Assembly (NCBI GenBank): GCA_905233335.1
Contig: CAJOED010000053.1
Coordinates: 1-9,226, forward strand
Source: an uncultured Synergistales bacterium
GTDB lineage: Bacteria; Synergistota; Synergistia; Synergistales; Aminobacteriaceae
Direction of reading: 5' to 3'
DNA: 9,226 bases
Shown here: in pieces, positions 1 through 6,334 of the stretch
Numbering within the stretch: the stretch's first letter is position 1
Layout of the letters: each line of letters starts with the position of its first letter
Notes under the pieces: model-generated
What the model saw: only the letters and a program-made list of their open reading frames with translations
Told to the model about the DNA's origin: nothing
Databases searched by the model: none
Position numbers and translations under genes: made by a program

Positions 1-2
1 AC

Positions 3-1136
3 TTCAAACGTACATGGGGAGAGAATGACGAGTACTTCTTCCACGCAAGACTTCGTAATGAAGCCGGTGCTAACGGCAACTCGGGTTCAGGCGCATACAT
101 GGATCGTTTCTATGTACAGATGCCGTTCTACTTTGACAGCAGATTTACCATCGGTCGTCAGATCTGGTCAGAAGAAGGCGCGTACAAGATTTCACTTCCT
201 GCAACGGGCGGCTGGACTGGAGACCAGGTTATTACGGACTGGGCAACAACGGCGTTCATGTGGACAAAGAATTTTGCGCTCGGCAATGCAAAAATAGCAG
301 TTGCTCACCCGAACAGGAACCAGATTTATGGCTCAGACTGGATGCTTTATCTCGGTGGTAACGTACAGTTCAACGAGAAGTTCGGGTTTGACATCGGTGG
401 ACAGCTGTTCATGGGCGATAATGCAGAACAGTTTGGTACGGGTGCAGGTGGTAATGTTGTAGCGGTCAACGGCCAGAAGAAACACCAGCACGGCGATGTA
501 TCATTCAACAATTTGTGGACAGTATTCGCAGGCCTGCACTTTGACTTCACTGATGCAATCGGCGTAAAGGGTATTTTCTACCATCAGGCTGGCGATTCTG
601 AGATAGTAGATCCTGTAGAGAACAAATGGAACGATTACGGTCTCGGCGCATATGATGATAAGGGCGAAGTCATTGAGGACGCAAACCACTGGGCAGCAAT
701 AATTGATGTCAAGCAGGATTTCCTGAAGTACACCAGCTTATGGCTTGAGTACGGTGCGTTTGATCAGGGCTTCTGGTCATCAAATGGAGATGGCGCAATC
801 TTCTACAGTGGCAGCGATGTAGTGAAGGGTAAATACCTTAACGGTGCAAGTGCAGCATATGACATCACGTACTTCCGCGTTGGACTTGGCCAGCAGTGGA
901 CAGACAAATTTGCAACGTACATTGCTTACTATGGCTACACCGTGAAGGATTATGTAGAAGGCGACAAGAAAGACGACAAGAATCCGTCAGAACTCAGCTT
1001 GGGCGTTCAGTACCAACTCAACGACGCTACGACAATGGGTCTGAACTACATGATGGTCAACGGCGACTTTGACGGCAACGATGACGATCCTGACAAGGAC
1101 AACGTGATCAGATTCAGAACAGCAATATCGTTCTAG
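3..1136 (+). CDS. Outer-membrane beta-barrel (porin-like) protein, 5'-truncated by window edge
   Basis: The frame is open from base 3 to a TAG at 1134-1136 and codes for the last 377 residues; the true start lies outside the window, and the ATG at 99 is internal. The chain shows many short alternating polar/aromatic segments typical of beta-strands (for example YVQMPFYFDSRFTIGRQIW, WMLYLGGNVQF, TYFRVGLGQQW, ATYIAYYGYTV), separated by Gly/Asp/Asn-rich loops. One near the end is very acidic (DGNDDDPDKD). It finishes with RFRTAISF, alternating hydrophobics with a C-terminal Phe, the classic recognition signal for the BAM assembly machinery. I infer a porin of the type that in Synergistota and Negativicutes carries an N-terminal SLH domain for peptidoglycan anchoring; that part is not in the window. 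The substrate is unknown. A terminator follows about 115 bp downstream, so it ends its transcript. Confidence 0.8.
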   Translation, partial: FKRTWGENDEYFFHARLRNEAGANGNSGSGAYMDRFYVQMPFYFDSRFTIGRQIWSEEGAYKISLPATGGWTGDQVITDWATTAFMWTKNFALGNAKIAVAHPNRNQIYGSDWMLYLGGNVQFNEKFGFDIGGQLFMGDNAEQFGTGAGGNVVAVNGQKKHQHGDVSFNNLWTVFAGLHFDFTDAIGVKGIFYHQAGDSEIVDPVENKWNDYGLGAYDDKGEVIEDANHWAAIIDVKQDFLKYTSLWLEYGAFDQGFWSSNGDGAIFYSGSDVVKGKYLNGASAAYDITYFRVGLGQQWTDKFATYIAYYGYTVKDYVEGDKKDDKNPSELSLGVQYQLNDATTMGLNYMMVNGDFDGNDDDPDKDNVIRFRTAISF

Positions 1137-1149
1137 TCTGAAGTGCTGA

Positions 1150-1230
1150 CGTGAAGTTCATTGCTGAAAGTTTCGGCAAGTTTCGGTGAAGTCTTCAGGG
1201 GGAAGATGTGAAACGGCAGGCGTGAACTTC
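1150..1230. repeat. Cluster of short direct and inverted repeats in the porin 3' region
   Basis: AAGTTTCGG occurs twice with a 10-bp period (1168-1176 and 1178-1186). TGAAGTCTTCA (1187-1197) is a palindrome around a central T. GAAGTTCA (1153-1160) and TGAACTTC (1223-1230) form an 8-bp inverted pair. The cluster lies between the porin stop codon and its terminator. No function can be assigned; it could be a protein-binding site, 3'-UTR structure or chance. Confidence 0.3.
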
Positions 1231-1252
1231 TTTATGTGAAACAAAAATATTT

Positions 1253-1288
1253 GCGGAGTTTCCGAGTGTGGAGGCTCCGCTTTTTTTT
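1253..1288 (+). terminator. Rho-independent terminator after the porin gene
   Basis: GCGGAG (1253-1258) pairs with CTCCGC (1275-1280). Two U-G wobbles and TCC/GGA extend this to an 11-bp stem around a GAGTGT loop, followed directly by eight T residues (1281-1288). On the opposite strand the same stem is followed, after a few bases, by ATATTTTTG, so it may also act weakly as the end of any minus-strand readthrough from the ricT operon. The -10 box of the next gene begins only 9 bp after the T-tract. Confidence 0.85.
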
Positions 1289-1297
1289 GTGCATGTG

Positions 1298-1303
1298 TAT
1301 AAT
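1298..1303 (+). promoter_or_regulatory. Putative -10 box of the antitoxin-toxin fusion gene
   Basis: A perfect TATAAT preceded by TGTG. At the expected -35 distance the sequence is the terminator stem and T-tract of the previous gene, with no match to TTGACA, so any promoter would rely on the -10 region. Transcription would begin near 1310 and give a leader of about 17 nt before the ATG at 1327. Confidence 0.4.
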
Positions 1304-1326
1304 ATAGCGCATGGAGAGTGATATTC

Positions 1327-1812
1327 ATGAAAAAGAAAGAGGAAAAGACAAGAGAGCCATTGATGGTAGACAGCAAATTGAGAAAGCATTTCGGGATATT
1401 CTGCGATGATTTAGGGATCCCAGTAGACATTCTGATTGATGCTATGATTGCGCAGGTATTGAGGAAGCAGGAGATAAAAATTTCTACGCTGGACATCAAC
1501 GGCTTCACACGCTCGGAAGCAAAAGAAATAAAGCGGCGTATAATCATGCGCGGGATATTTTTTCAGCCGGAAGCATGGGAACAGTATATAGAGCTGCATG
1601 AGGACAGGAACACGCTCAAGAAGGTACATGCTCTCATAAAGGACATACAACGGAATGGCTATCAGTTTTCTTACGGCAAGCCGGAACGTTTGAGGGGTAA
1701 TTTTTCGGGGTATTCAAGCGTGAGGATAGACAAAAAGAACAGGCTAGTTTTCGACGTTGACGACAAGAAAATTACGATAGTGGAATGCGGCGGGCATTAC
1801 TCCGACAGATAA
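1327..1812 (+). CDS. RelB/DinJ-like antitoxin N-domain fused to a YoeB/Txe-family mRNA interferase
   Basis: The ATG at 1327 is preferred because GGAG (1313-1316) lies 10 nt upstream; the in-frame GTG at 1318 sits directly on that motif. The protein has 161 residues (numbers below count from the GTG, so subtract 3). Residues about 15-56 read like the RelB/DinJ ribbon-helix-helix domain: a strand with MVDSKLRKHFG, then the LGIPVDILIDAMIAQVLRK helix region, then an EIKIS segment where the family has 'iPFel'. Residues 77-164 form a complete YoeB-type toxin of 88 residues (E. coli YoeB has 84), beginning MRGIFFQPEAWEQY, then GKPERL, NFSGY, NRLVF and GGHY. By alignment from memory, E123, R136, R142, H160 and Y161 correspond to YoeB E46, R59, R65, H83 and Y84, so the ribosome-dependent mRNA cleavage site looks intact. 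Three residues (SDR) follow the usual terminal Tyr. The antitoxin's usual C-terminal toxin-wrapping segment is missing, and no separate antitoxin gene is visible. M77 (ATG at 1546) could be the ancestral toxin start, but no good ribosome-binding site precedes it. Confidence 0.85.
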   Translation: MKKKEEKTREPLMVDSKLRKHFGIFCDDLGIPVDILIDAMIAQVLRKQEIKISTLDINGFTRSEAKEIKRRIIMRGIFFQPEAWEQYIELHEDRNTLKKVHALIKDIQRNGYQFSYGKPERLRGNFSGYSSVRIDKKNRLVFDVDDKKITIVECGGHYSDR

Positions 1813-1831
1813 CACCCCCGCACTGTGCGTC

Positions 1832-2941
1832 TCACTCTTCCGGCTTCTGCGGTTTTCTCGGCCTCCTGCGTTTTTGCGTTCCTTCCTTGTTCGGTTTCAC
1901 TTTCGGCTTCGTCGGTTTCGGTGCTTCTGCGTCTTTCTCTTTCTCGTTTACTTTCTCTTTCTCCTTCCTGGCCTTCTGTGCCCTCATCTTTTGCGCCGAC
2001 TTCATACGTTCTGCACGCTCCTTTATCGCCGCAATACGTTCCGCCGCTTTCTTCTTCTTCTCTGCAAGCTCTTTGTCCTCACCCCACTCCTCGCCCTTCA
2101 GGACAGTATCGCGGAAATCAGGAAACTCCGAAATCTTCACAGCAACAAGCCGCCCGTTCGGGAAACGAATATTCACCTGCTCTTTGCCCAAGTCGAGACT
2201 CTCAAGGATATATGCGCCCTTCTCCGTTCGTATCTTTGCGCCGGGGCCGGGTAATTTCGCCCAAAGTTCAGAGTAAAATTCCTGCTCGTACGACATACAG
2301 CACATCAGGCGACCGCATAATCCCGAAATTTTCGTCGGGTTCAGAGCGGATCTCTGTTCCTTCACGATCCGGATGCTTATAGGGCTGAAACCACGAAGCC
2401 AGTACCCACAGCAGCAAGGACGACCGCATGACGCAACACCACGCACAATTCGCGCCTCATCACGAATACCGACCTGCCTCATCTCAATTCGCGTCCTGAA
2501 CTCATGCGCCAGATCCCGAACGTACGCACGGAAATCTACACGCTGTTCTGCCGTAAAGTAAAAGTATAGTTTTTTGCGGTCGAGCATGTACTCAACATCT
2601 ACCAGCTTCATGGGCAGACCGTGCGCCGCAAGAATATCACGCCCCTGCAGCAACGCTTCTGCTTCCTCCTGCCGACAGTCGTAATAGTTCGCAACGTCCT
2701 CATCATCAGCCCAGCGCACAAAATCAACGTCCTGTACCATCGGCTCTGCTGTGTCCTCAAAGCTCAAATTCGACGCGCGAAATGCCTCGTGCTGTTCGTC
2801 CGTCAGCATTCCACCAGGCAATCCCATCTCGTAACCACGCGAAGTTTTCAGCACAATCCAGCGGGGGCGCGTGTCCTCCATTTTTATCTTGGCAAGTCCC
2901 AAGTATCTAGGCTTCCCGAATATCGTCAAGTATATGTTCAC
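1832..2941 (-). CDS. ricT: PSP1-domain protein, RicT (YaaT)-like
   Basis: 369 residues from a GTG at 2941, supported by AGAAGGAA ending 9 nt upstream, and overlapping the end of holB by 35 bp. Residues about 1-230 form the PSP1 domain, with eight cysteines: C89, C172, C176-C178, C209, C214 and C215, seen as SCGRPCCCGYW and GLCGRLMCCMSYE. In B. subtilis RicT such cysteines help hold Fe-S clusters in the RicA-RicF-RicT complex, which stimulates RNase Y-dependent mRNA maturation; that role is transferred by homology and synteny, not shown here. Residues about 285-369 form a Lys/Glu-rich, then Lys/Pro/Arg-rich tail (AEKKKKAAERIAAIKERAER onward), probably helical then disordered, and longer than I expect for the family; it could bind RNA. 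It is the last gene of the operon, after holB as in B. subtilis. No terminator is seen before the convergent gene 19 bp away. Confidence 0.85.
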   Translation of the reverse strand: MNIYLTIFGKPRYLGLAKIKMEDTRPRWIVLKTSRGYEMGLPGGMLTDEQHEAFRASNLSFEDTAEPMVQDVDFVRWADDEDVANYYDCRQEEAEALLQGRDILAAHGLPMKLVDVEYMLDRKKLYFYFTAEQRVDFRAYVRDLAHEFRTRIEMRQVGIRDEARIVRGVASCGRPCCCGYWLRGFSPISIRIVKEQRSALNPTKISGLCGRLMCCMSYEQEFYSELWAKLPGPGAKIRTEKGAYILESLDLGKEQVNIRFPNGRLVAVKISEFPDFRDTVLKGEEWGEDKELAEKKKKAAERIAAIKERAERMKSAQKMRAQKARKEKEKVNEKEKDAEAPKPTKPKVKPNKEGTQKRRRPRKPQKPEE

Positions 2942-3635
2942 AGTAAATATTTCCTTCTCTCAATATCAATATAATCATGTCGCATAGTAACGGAATGGAC
3001 AAATTTTTTTTCGCCGCAATGAGCCGCACGCCCTCGATTTTTTCCGCAAGAATGATATTCTTTTCCGACAGCGCAAAATTCGACCACGCTTCAAGCTCCT
3101 TCACGACACCTTCAACGTCCGCGCTTTTCCGTGTGTCAGCAAGCCACTCTGCCCATTCTTGAGCGTCCTGTGGCATTCTGTGAGCTTCATGCTGTCGTTC
3201 TGTCGTTATGACGCTGTAACGTGAACGGCTCTTCAGAGTCGGCAGAAATAATCTCCCGTCCTGCATGAGAAATAATAACGCGGCATGTGCGGGCGGTTCT
3301 TCAGCAAGTTTCAGCAGTGAGTTCGCGGCGTAAATGAATAACTTGTCGGCACTCATAACAACCCCGAAACGTCTGCGCGACTCCATCGGTTTCAGTGCTA
3401 TGTTGTTGATGAGACTGCGGCATGTTTCAACGTCGGGGGCTTTGTCGGTCGTTCCCGTTATCAGCAAGTCAGGGTGTGAAGGACGGTAACTTCCGAGAAT
3501 AATTCGTGCGAGGGACTCTACTATCTCATTGTGCAGTTCCTGCGGCGCGGCTATGGCTCTGCAGTGGGGAATGTCGCCTGATTCTGTTTCGCGGAGAATT
3601 TCACGCCACGTTACATCAGAAGAGAGATCAGACAA
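2907..3635 (-). CDS. holB: DNA polymerase III delta-prime-like clamp-loader subunit, short form
   Basis: 242 residues from a TTG at 3635, chosen because GGAGGAG lies 8 nt upstream. The family core is clear: HPDLLITG (54-61), a CRSLINNIALKP segment (72-83) where the family has 'IR.L...l...P', SADKLFIYAANSLLKLAEEPP (95-115), and LLFLMQDGRLFLPTLKSRSRY (120-140), the counterpart of the LLPTIrSRCq sensor-1/SRC region. Delta-prime helps open and load the sliding clamp at the replication fork and normally has a degenerate P-loop. Here the P-loop region (AIAAPQELHNEIVESLARI) keeps no Walker A, and the four-Cys zinc module usually found before the HPD segment is absent. The Cys of the SRC motif is Ser. 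The protein is about 80-90 residues shorter than usual for the family, mostly through the compact N-terminus and a reduced C-terminal collar domain. It overlaps yaaR by 25 bp and ricT by 35 bp and ends with TAG. Confidence 0.8.
   Translation of the reverse strand: MSDLSSDVTWREILRETESGDIPHCRAIAAPQELHNEIVESLARIILGSYRPSHPDLLITGTTDKAPDVETCRSLINNIALKPMESRRRFGVVMSADKLFIYAANSLLKLAEEPPAHAALLFLMQDGRLFLPTLKSRSRYSVITTERQHEAHRMPQDAQEWAEWLADTRKSADVEGVVKELEAWSNFALSEKNIILAEKIEGVRLIAAKKNLSIPLLCDMIILILREGNIYCEHILDDIREA
2951..2958 (-). promoter_or_regulatory. Ribosome-binding site deciding the GTG start of ricT
   Basis: On the minus strand this reads AGAAGGAA, 9 nt before the GTG at 2941-2939, inside the holB coding region. 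It supports the GTG start over the next in-frame ATG (Met21). Confidence 0.6.
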
Positions 3636-4072
3636 CCTTTAATCTCCTCCATTATCGCAAGTGCCTTTGTCCTGTTGCCCTCGTAGATAAAAGCCTCTTC
3701 AAGCTCATCCATTGCTTTTTCTGCACGCTCTATTGTTACGTAAAGTTTTCTGTCCGTCTTGCGCCAACGCATATCACGCTTTATTCGCATTCCCTGTGCC
3801 GCACGCTTCAACAGTTCATGCAGGACGTTACGATATTCCTCTATCAATTTGCCGCCCGGAAAAACTGACAGCCTGTCGGAAAGTTCATAGAGCTGGTCAA
3901 GCAACTCTTCAAGCTCCGTCGCCTCCATTGCCGCCTCAAAAGAAAATGCTGACGAACTCACTGCGTCCGCCGGTGTTGTGTGCTGTCCCGTGTTGCTGCT
4001 TCCGTACTCCACGCGCGGTTGTGCTGATGCTGTCGGTTCTCCCCCGCTCCTGCGCTTTATCTGTATGGCCAT
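3611..4072 (-). CDS. yaaR: YaaR family protein (DUF327)
   Basis: 153 residues from an ATG at 4072, with a G-rich TGGGGG 7 nt upstream; the start overlaps the end of tmk by 16 bp. The first 40 residues are Ser/Thr/Gln-rich and probably disordered. Residues about 50-153 match the all-helical DUF327 pattern: ELEELLDQLYELSDRLSVFP, then LIEEYRNVLHELLKRAAQGM, the KTDRKLYVTIERAEKAMDEL segment, and a C-terminal ALAIMEEIKGCLISLL helix. The molecular function is not established. In B. subtilis the gene also lies between tmk and holB, beside the signal-transduction protein DarA (YaaQ). No darA-like gene is present here. Recognition rests on the C-terminal helix pattern plus synteny. Confidence 0.8.
   Translation of the reverse strand: MAIQIKRRSGGEPTASAQPRVEYGSSNTGQHTTPADAVSSSAFSFEAAMEATELEELLDQLYELSDRLSVFPGGKLIEEYRNVLHELLKRAAQGMRIKRDMRWRKTDRKLYVTIERAEKAMDELEEAFIYEGNRTKALAIMEEIKGCLISLLM
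3644..3650 (-). promoter_or_regulatory. Ribosome-binding site deciding the TTG start of holB
   Basis: GGAGGAG on the minus strand, 8 nt before the TTG at 3635-3633, within the 3' end of yaaR. It is one of the strongest Shine-Dalgarno sequences in the operon and makes the rare TTG start convincing. Confidence 0.65.
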
Positions 4073-4662
4073 AGCACAGCCCCCAGAGTCGCTATTACCG
4101 ACTTGAACACCTGATTTTCTGTCTTATTGTTGCAGTCTATGGTGATGAGGTCTTCTATGTCCCTGTAGCTTTCCGCAACACTCTTCAACAACGCAAGACC
4201 TTCCGCCTCGAATTTGTCGTCGTGATTATTGCGATGTCGTACTCTCGCAATGGCTGTTTCGGGGTCAATGTCAAGAAGTATCTGCACGTCGGGAACAGGG
4301 AAATTACACGCCGCTATGATGTTTTTCACCTGCTCAATGTCGAGATTATGACCGCCCGCCTGATATGCAATAGTAGAAGCGTTATAGCGTTCACACACGA
4401 CGTTATGACCCGCGCGGAGTGCAGGAAGTATGACTTTGTTCACGTGTTCGGCTCTGTCCGTCATGAATAACAGCAGTTCGGACAACGCACAGAAATTTTT
4501 GCTCCCCAGTATGAATTTCCGCAAGTCCTGCCCGCCGTACCAGTCTCCCGGCTCGAACGTACGAACAGTCTTTACGCCGGATTCCTGTTCAAGCCACCGA
4601 GCAATGTTGCCTGACTGTGTAGATTTTCCCGAACCGTCTATGCCCTCAATCGTTATGAACAT
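4057..4662 (-). CDS. tmk: Thymidylate kinase (dTMP kinase)
   Basis: 201 residues, a normal length for the family, from an ATG at 4662 with AAGGGG 7 nt upstream. It phosphorylates dTMP to dTDP with ATP, an essential cytoplasmic step to dTTP. Visible motifs are the P-loop GIDGSGKST (7-15), the TFEPG stretch (35-39) where E. coli-type enzymes have TREPG, FMTDRAEH (66-73) for nucleotide binding, the ERYNASTIAYQ motif (91-101) that replaces the usual DRY..S..AYQ, the beta-strand DVQILLDIDPETAIARV, and a lid-like RHRNNHDDKFE (142-152). The start overlaps the end of the upstream peptidase gene by 17 bp and its own end overlaps yaaR by 16 bp, consistent with coupled translation. The Phe in place of Arg in the TREPG motif is a substitution I would not expect from the E. 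coli type, but this position varies across the family. Confidence 0.93.
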   Translation of the reverse strand: MFITIEGIDGSGKSTQSGNIARWLEQESGVKTVRTFEPGDWYGGQDLRKFILGSKNFCALSELLLFMTDRAEHVNKVILPALRAGHNVVCERYNASTIAYQAGGHNLDIEQVKNIIAACNFPVPDVQILLDIDPETAIARVRHRNNHDDKFEAEGLALLKSVAESYRDIEDLITIDCNNKTENQVFKSVIATLGAVLWPYR

Positions 4663-6334
4663 GTATAAGCCCCTTCATCATTCCCGCTATGAAGTAATCA
4701 GAACTGTATATTTTCAGCGTTCCTTCCTTTATGCGGCGTTGTTTCGTTTCGCTCAAGTATTCAGTTTCTTCCGGCAGCAAGTCTTCATGTTTCTGTGCGT
4801 TCTTTCCCTTCAGAGCCTGTTCGAGTATGTCAGTAAGACGGTCGGTGTTTATCTCCAGTATGAGTTCGTTGTTAGCGTCTGCCGCTCTAAATTCCGTGAG
4901 CATACGTTCGAGGCTGTCAATCGATTTATAGCCTTCCTCGACCGCCGTCTGTCCCATAGCTTCAGAACCTCCGCCGCGCACGACGACTTCACAGACACCT
5001 TCAGAAGCATCATCGGGAATTTTCAGCGTAAATTCTCGCTCTATCGGTGCCGTCCTCCACCCGCGCAGCTTCACCGAAATGTTCACGTTCTCGCCGGGCT
5101 TGGCCGAATCTGGAGCTTTCACGTTCTCAATCATCAGCACACGGGGCTTCTGTGTTGCCTCAACGGTCAGCGTAAATCCTGCGGGCATAGTGTCAGTGAA
5201 TGGCTGTGTCAGGAATGCGCCGATTATGTTTTTCGCCTGCTCGAAAGACTCCGAAATAATATCGTTGTCGGAGTAAAATATGTCCCGCCGCGCCCAGCCG
5301 TTCGGGAGATTACGTCCGTCAATGCGCAAGTTCACCGACATAGTGCCCTGACCCTTGCGACCCCATGACTCCTCACAGAGTGCCGCAAAAATTTCTGACA
5401 GCAAAGCAGGACTAGCGAACTCATCAGCAGCAACACGAAACTTGTAGCGTCTTTGGGTGTGAGCGTCCAAGTTCACGAATACCAGCTCGGCACTTATCGA
5501 CGACGGATATACTCCGAACTTACCGCCTATTCCCGCTTCTGTGTCGCGCGTGATTATGCCGTTGATTGTTTCGGGACTCGTCAGCTTGAACGGAAACGCC
5601 GAACTGTTCACTGTGTCATGCACGAACGACCGGGCAGAAGGATATGCAGTTCCGCCGCGCTTCATGAACTCATGCCCGAACGCAAGAAACCGCCCGTCCC
5701 GTGAAGTTGCTGTTACTGTTCCCGACGCTGAAATTTCGACATCTCCCCAAGCAAGCATTACGGACACAGAATCGCCCGGAGAAAGTTTTACGGTCTTCAC
5801 GTCAAGCCCGCGCGAATTTACAGACACTCCCTGCGTGAAAGTCAGCCCAAGTACACGGCCAAGACGTAACATTTGGGAGCTGTCATGGTGCACACCCGAC
5901 ACTGAAGCATTCACGAGCGGAAAAGAGTTATTCTGTGCTGTCATGTCATCGGCGAAAATTCTGCACATTGCGTCTATTGGCGTAACAAGTGCTAGAGTAT
6001 GATCGCTCTGTTCCCAGCCGCTTCTGACTGCTCCGGCGATTTTCCCGTCAACATACACCGGCGAACCGCTCATGCCCTGCGAGAGTTTATTATTGCCCAT
6101 GAACTTTATGAGTATCTGTTCGCTGACATAAGTGCCCGGTTTCTGCGGGATTATGCTGATTATCTTTACGGGGATTTTCACGGGGTCAAAGCCTTTCAGC
6201 ACCGTCAATATATATCCGTTCATGTCCGGCTTGAGTTCGTTCACGGAAATAGTCGGCTGTTCGGGAGTGAAGGTCTTTGCTTCCGACACAGCGCAAAACA
6301 TCACGAACACTAACAGCAATAATTTCTTATACAT
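4646..6334 (-). CDS. Exported SpoIVB-type (S55) serine peptidase-like protein
   Basis: 562 residues. The ATG at 6334 overlaps the prfB stop by 8 bp; AAGG is only 2 nt away, so initiation probably depends on coupling. Residues 1-19 form a Sec signal peptide (KKLLLLVFVMFC core, cleavage after SEA). The segment VNELKPDMNGYILTVLKG (31-48) opens the S55-like region. QGMSGSPVYVDGKIAGAV (86-103) carries the expected nucleophile Ser89 and ends at TPIDAM. GTVTATSRDGRFLAFGHEF (205-223) supplies the probable catalytic His221, followed by the EAGIGGKFGVYP segment. From about 280 the chain is beta-rich, possibly Ig-like (KPGENVNISVKL at 412-423), and it ends in a charged helical tail. The Ser motif comes before the His motif, the reverse of B. 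subtilis SpoIVB (His236, Ser378). A role in sporulation is not implied; I expect a periplasmic or surface protease or scaffold. The substrate is unknown. Confidence 0.82.
   Translation of the reverse strand: MYKKLLLLVFVMFCAVSEAKTFTPEQPTISVNELKPDMNGYILTVLKGFDPVKIPVKIISIIPQKPGTYVSEQILIKFMGNNKLSQGMSGSPVYVDGKIAGAVRSGWEQSDHTLALVTPIDAMCRIFADDMTAQNNSFPLVNASVSGVHHDSSQMLRLGRVLGLTFTQGVSVNSRGLDVKTVKLSPGDSVSVMLAWGDVEISASGTVTATSRDGRFLAFGHEFMKRGGTAYPSARSFVHDTVNSSAFPFKLTSPETINGIITRDTEAGIGGKFGVYPSSISAELVFVNLDAHTQRRYKFRVAADEFASPALLSEIFAALCEESWGRKGQGTMSVNLRIDGRNLPNGWARRDIFYSDNDIISESFEQAKNIIGAFLTQPFTDTMPAGFTLTVEATQKPRVLMIENVKAPDSAKPGENVNISVKLRGWRTAPIEREFTLKIPDDASEGVCEVVVRGGGSEAMGQTAVEEGYKSIDSLERMLTEFRAADANNELILEINTDRLTDILEQALKGKNAQKHEDLLPEETEYLSETKQRRIKEGTLKIYSSDYFIAGMMKGLIHVHND

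Noticed and set aside
1819..1829. CGCACTGTGCG palindrome between the convergent stops as a terminator
   Set aside because: The loop is one base and no T-tract follows on either strand.
4430..5368. 312-codon plus-strand open frame
   Set aside because: It is antisense to tmk and the S55 peptidase gene, shows no family motifs and has no ribosome-binding site; both genes on the other strand are convincing.
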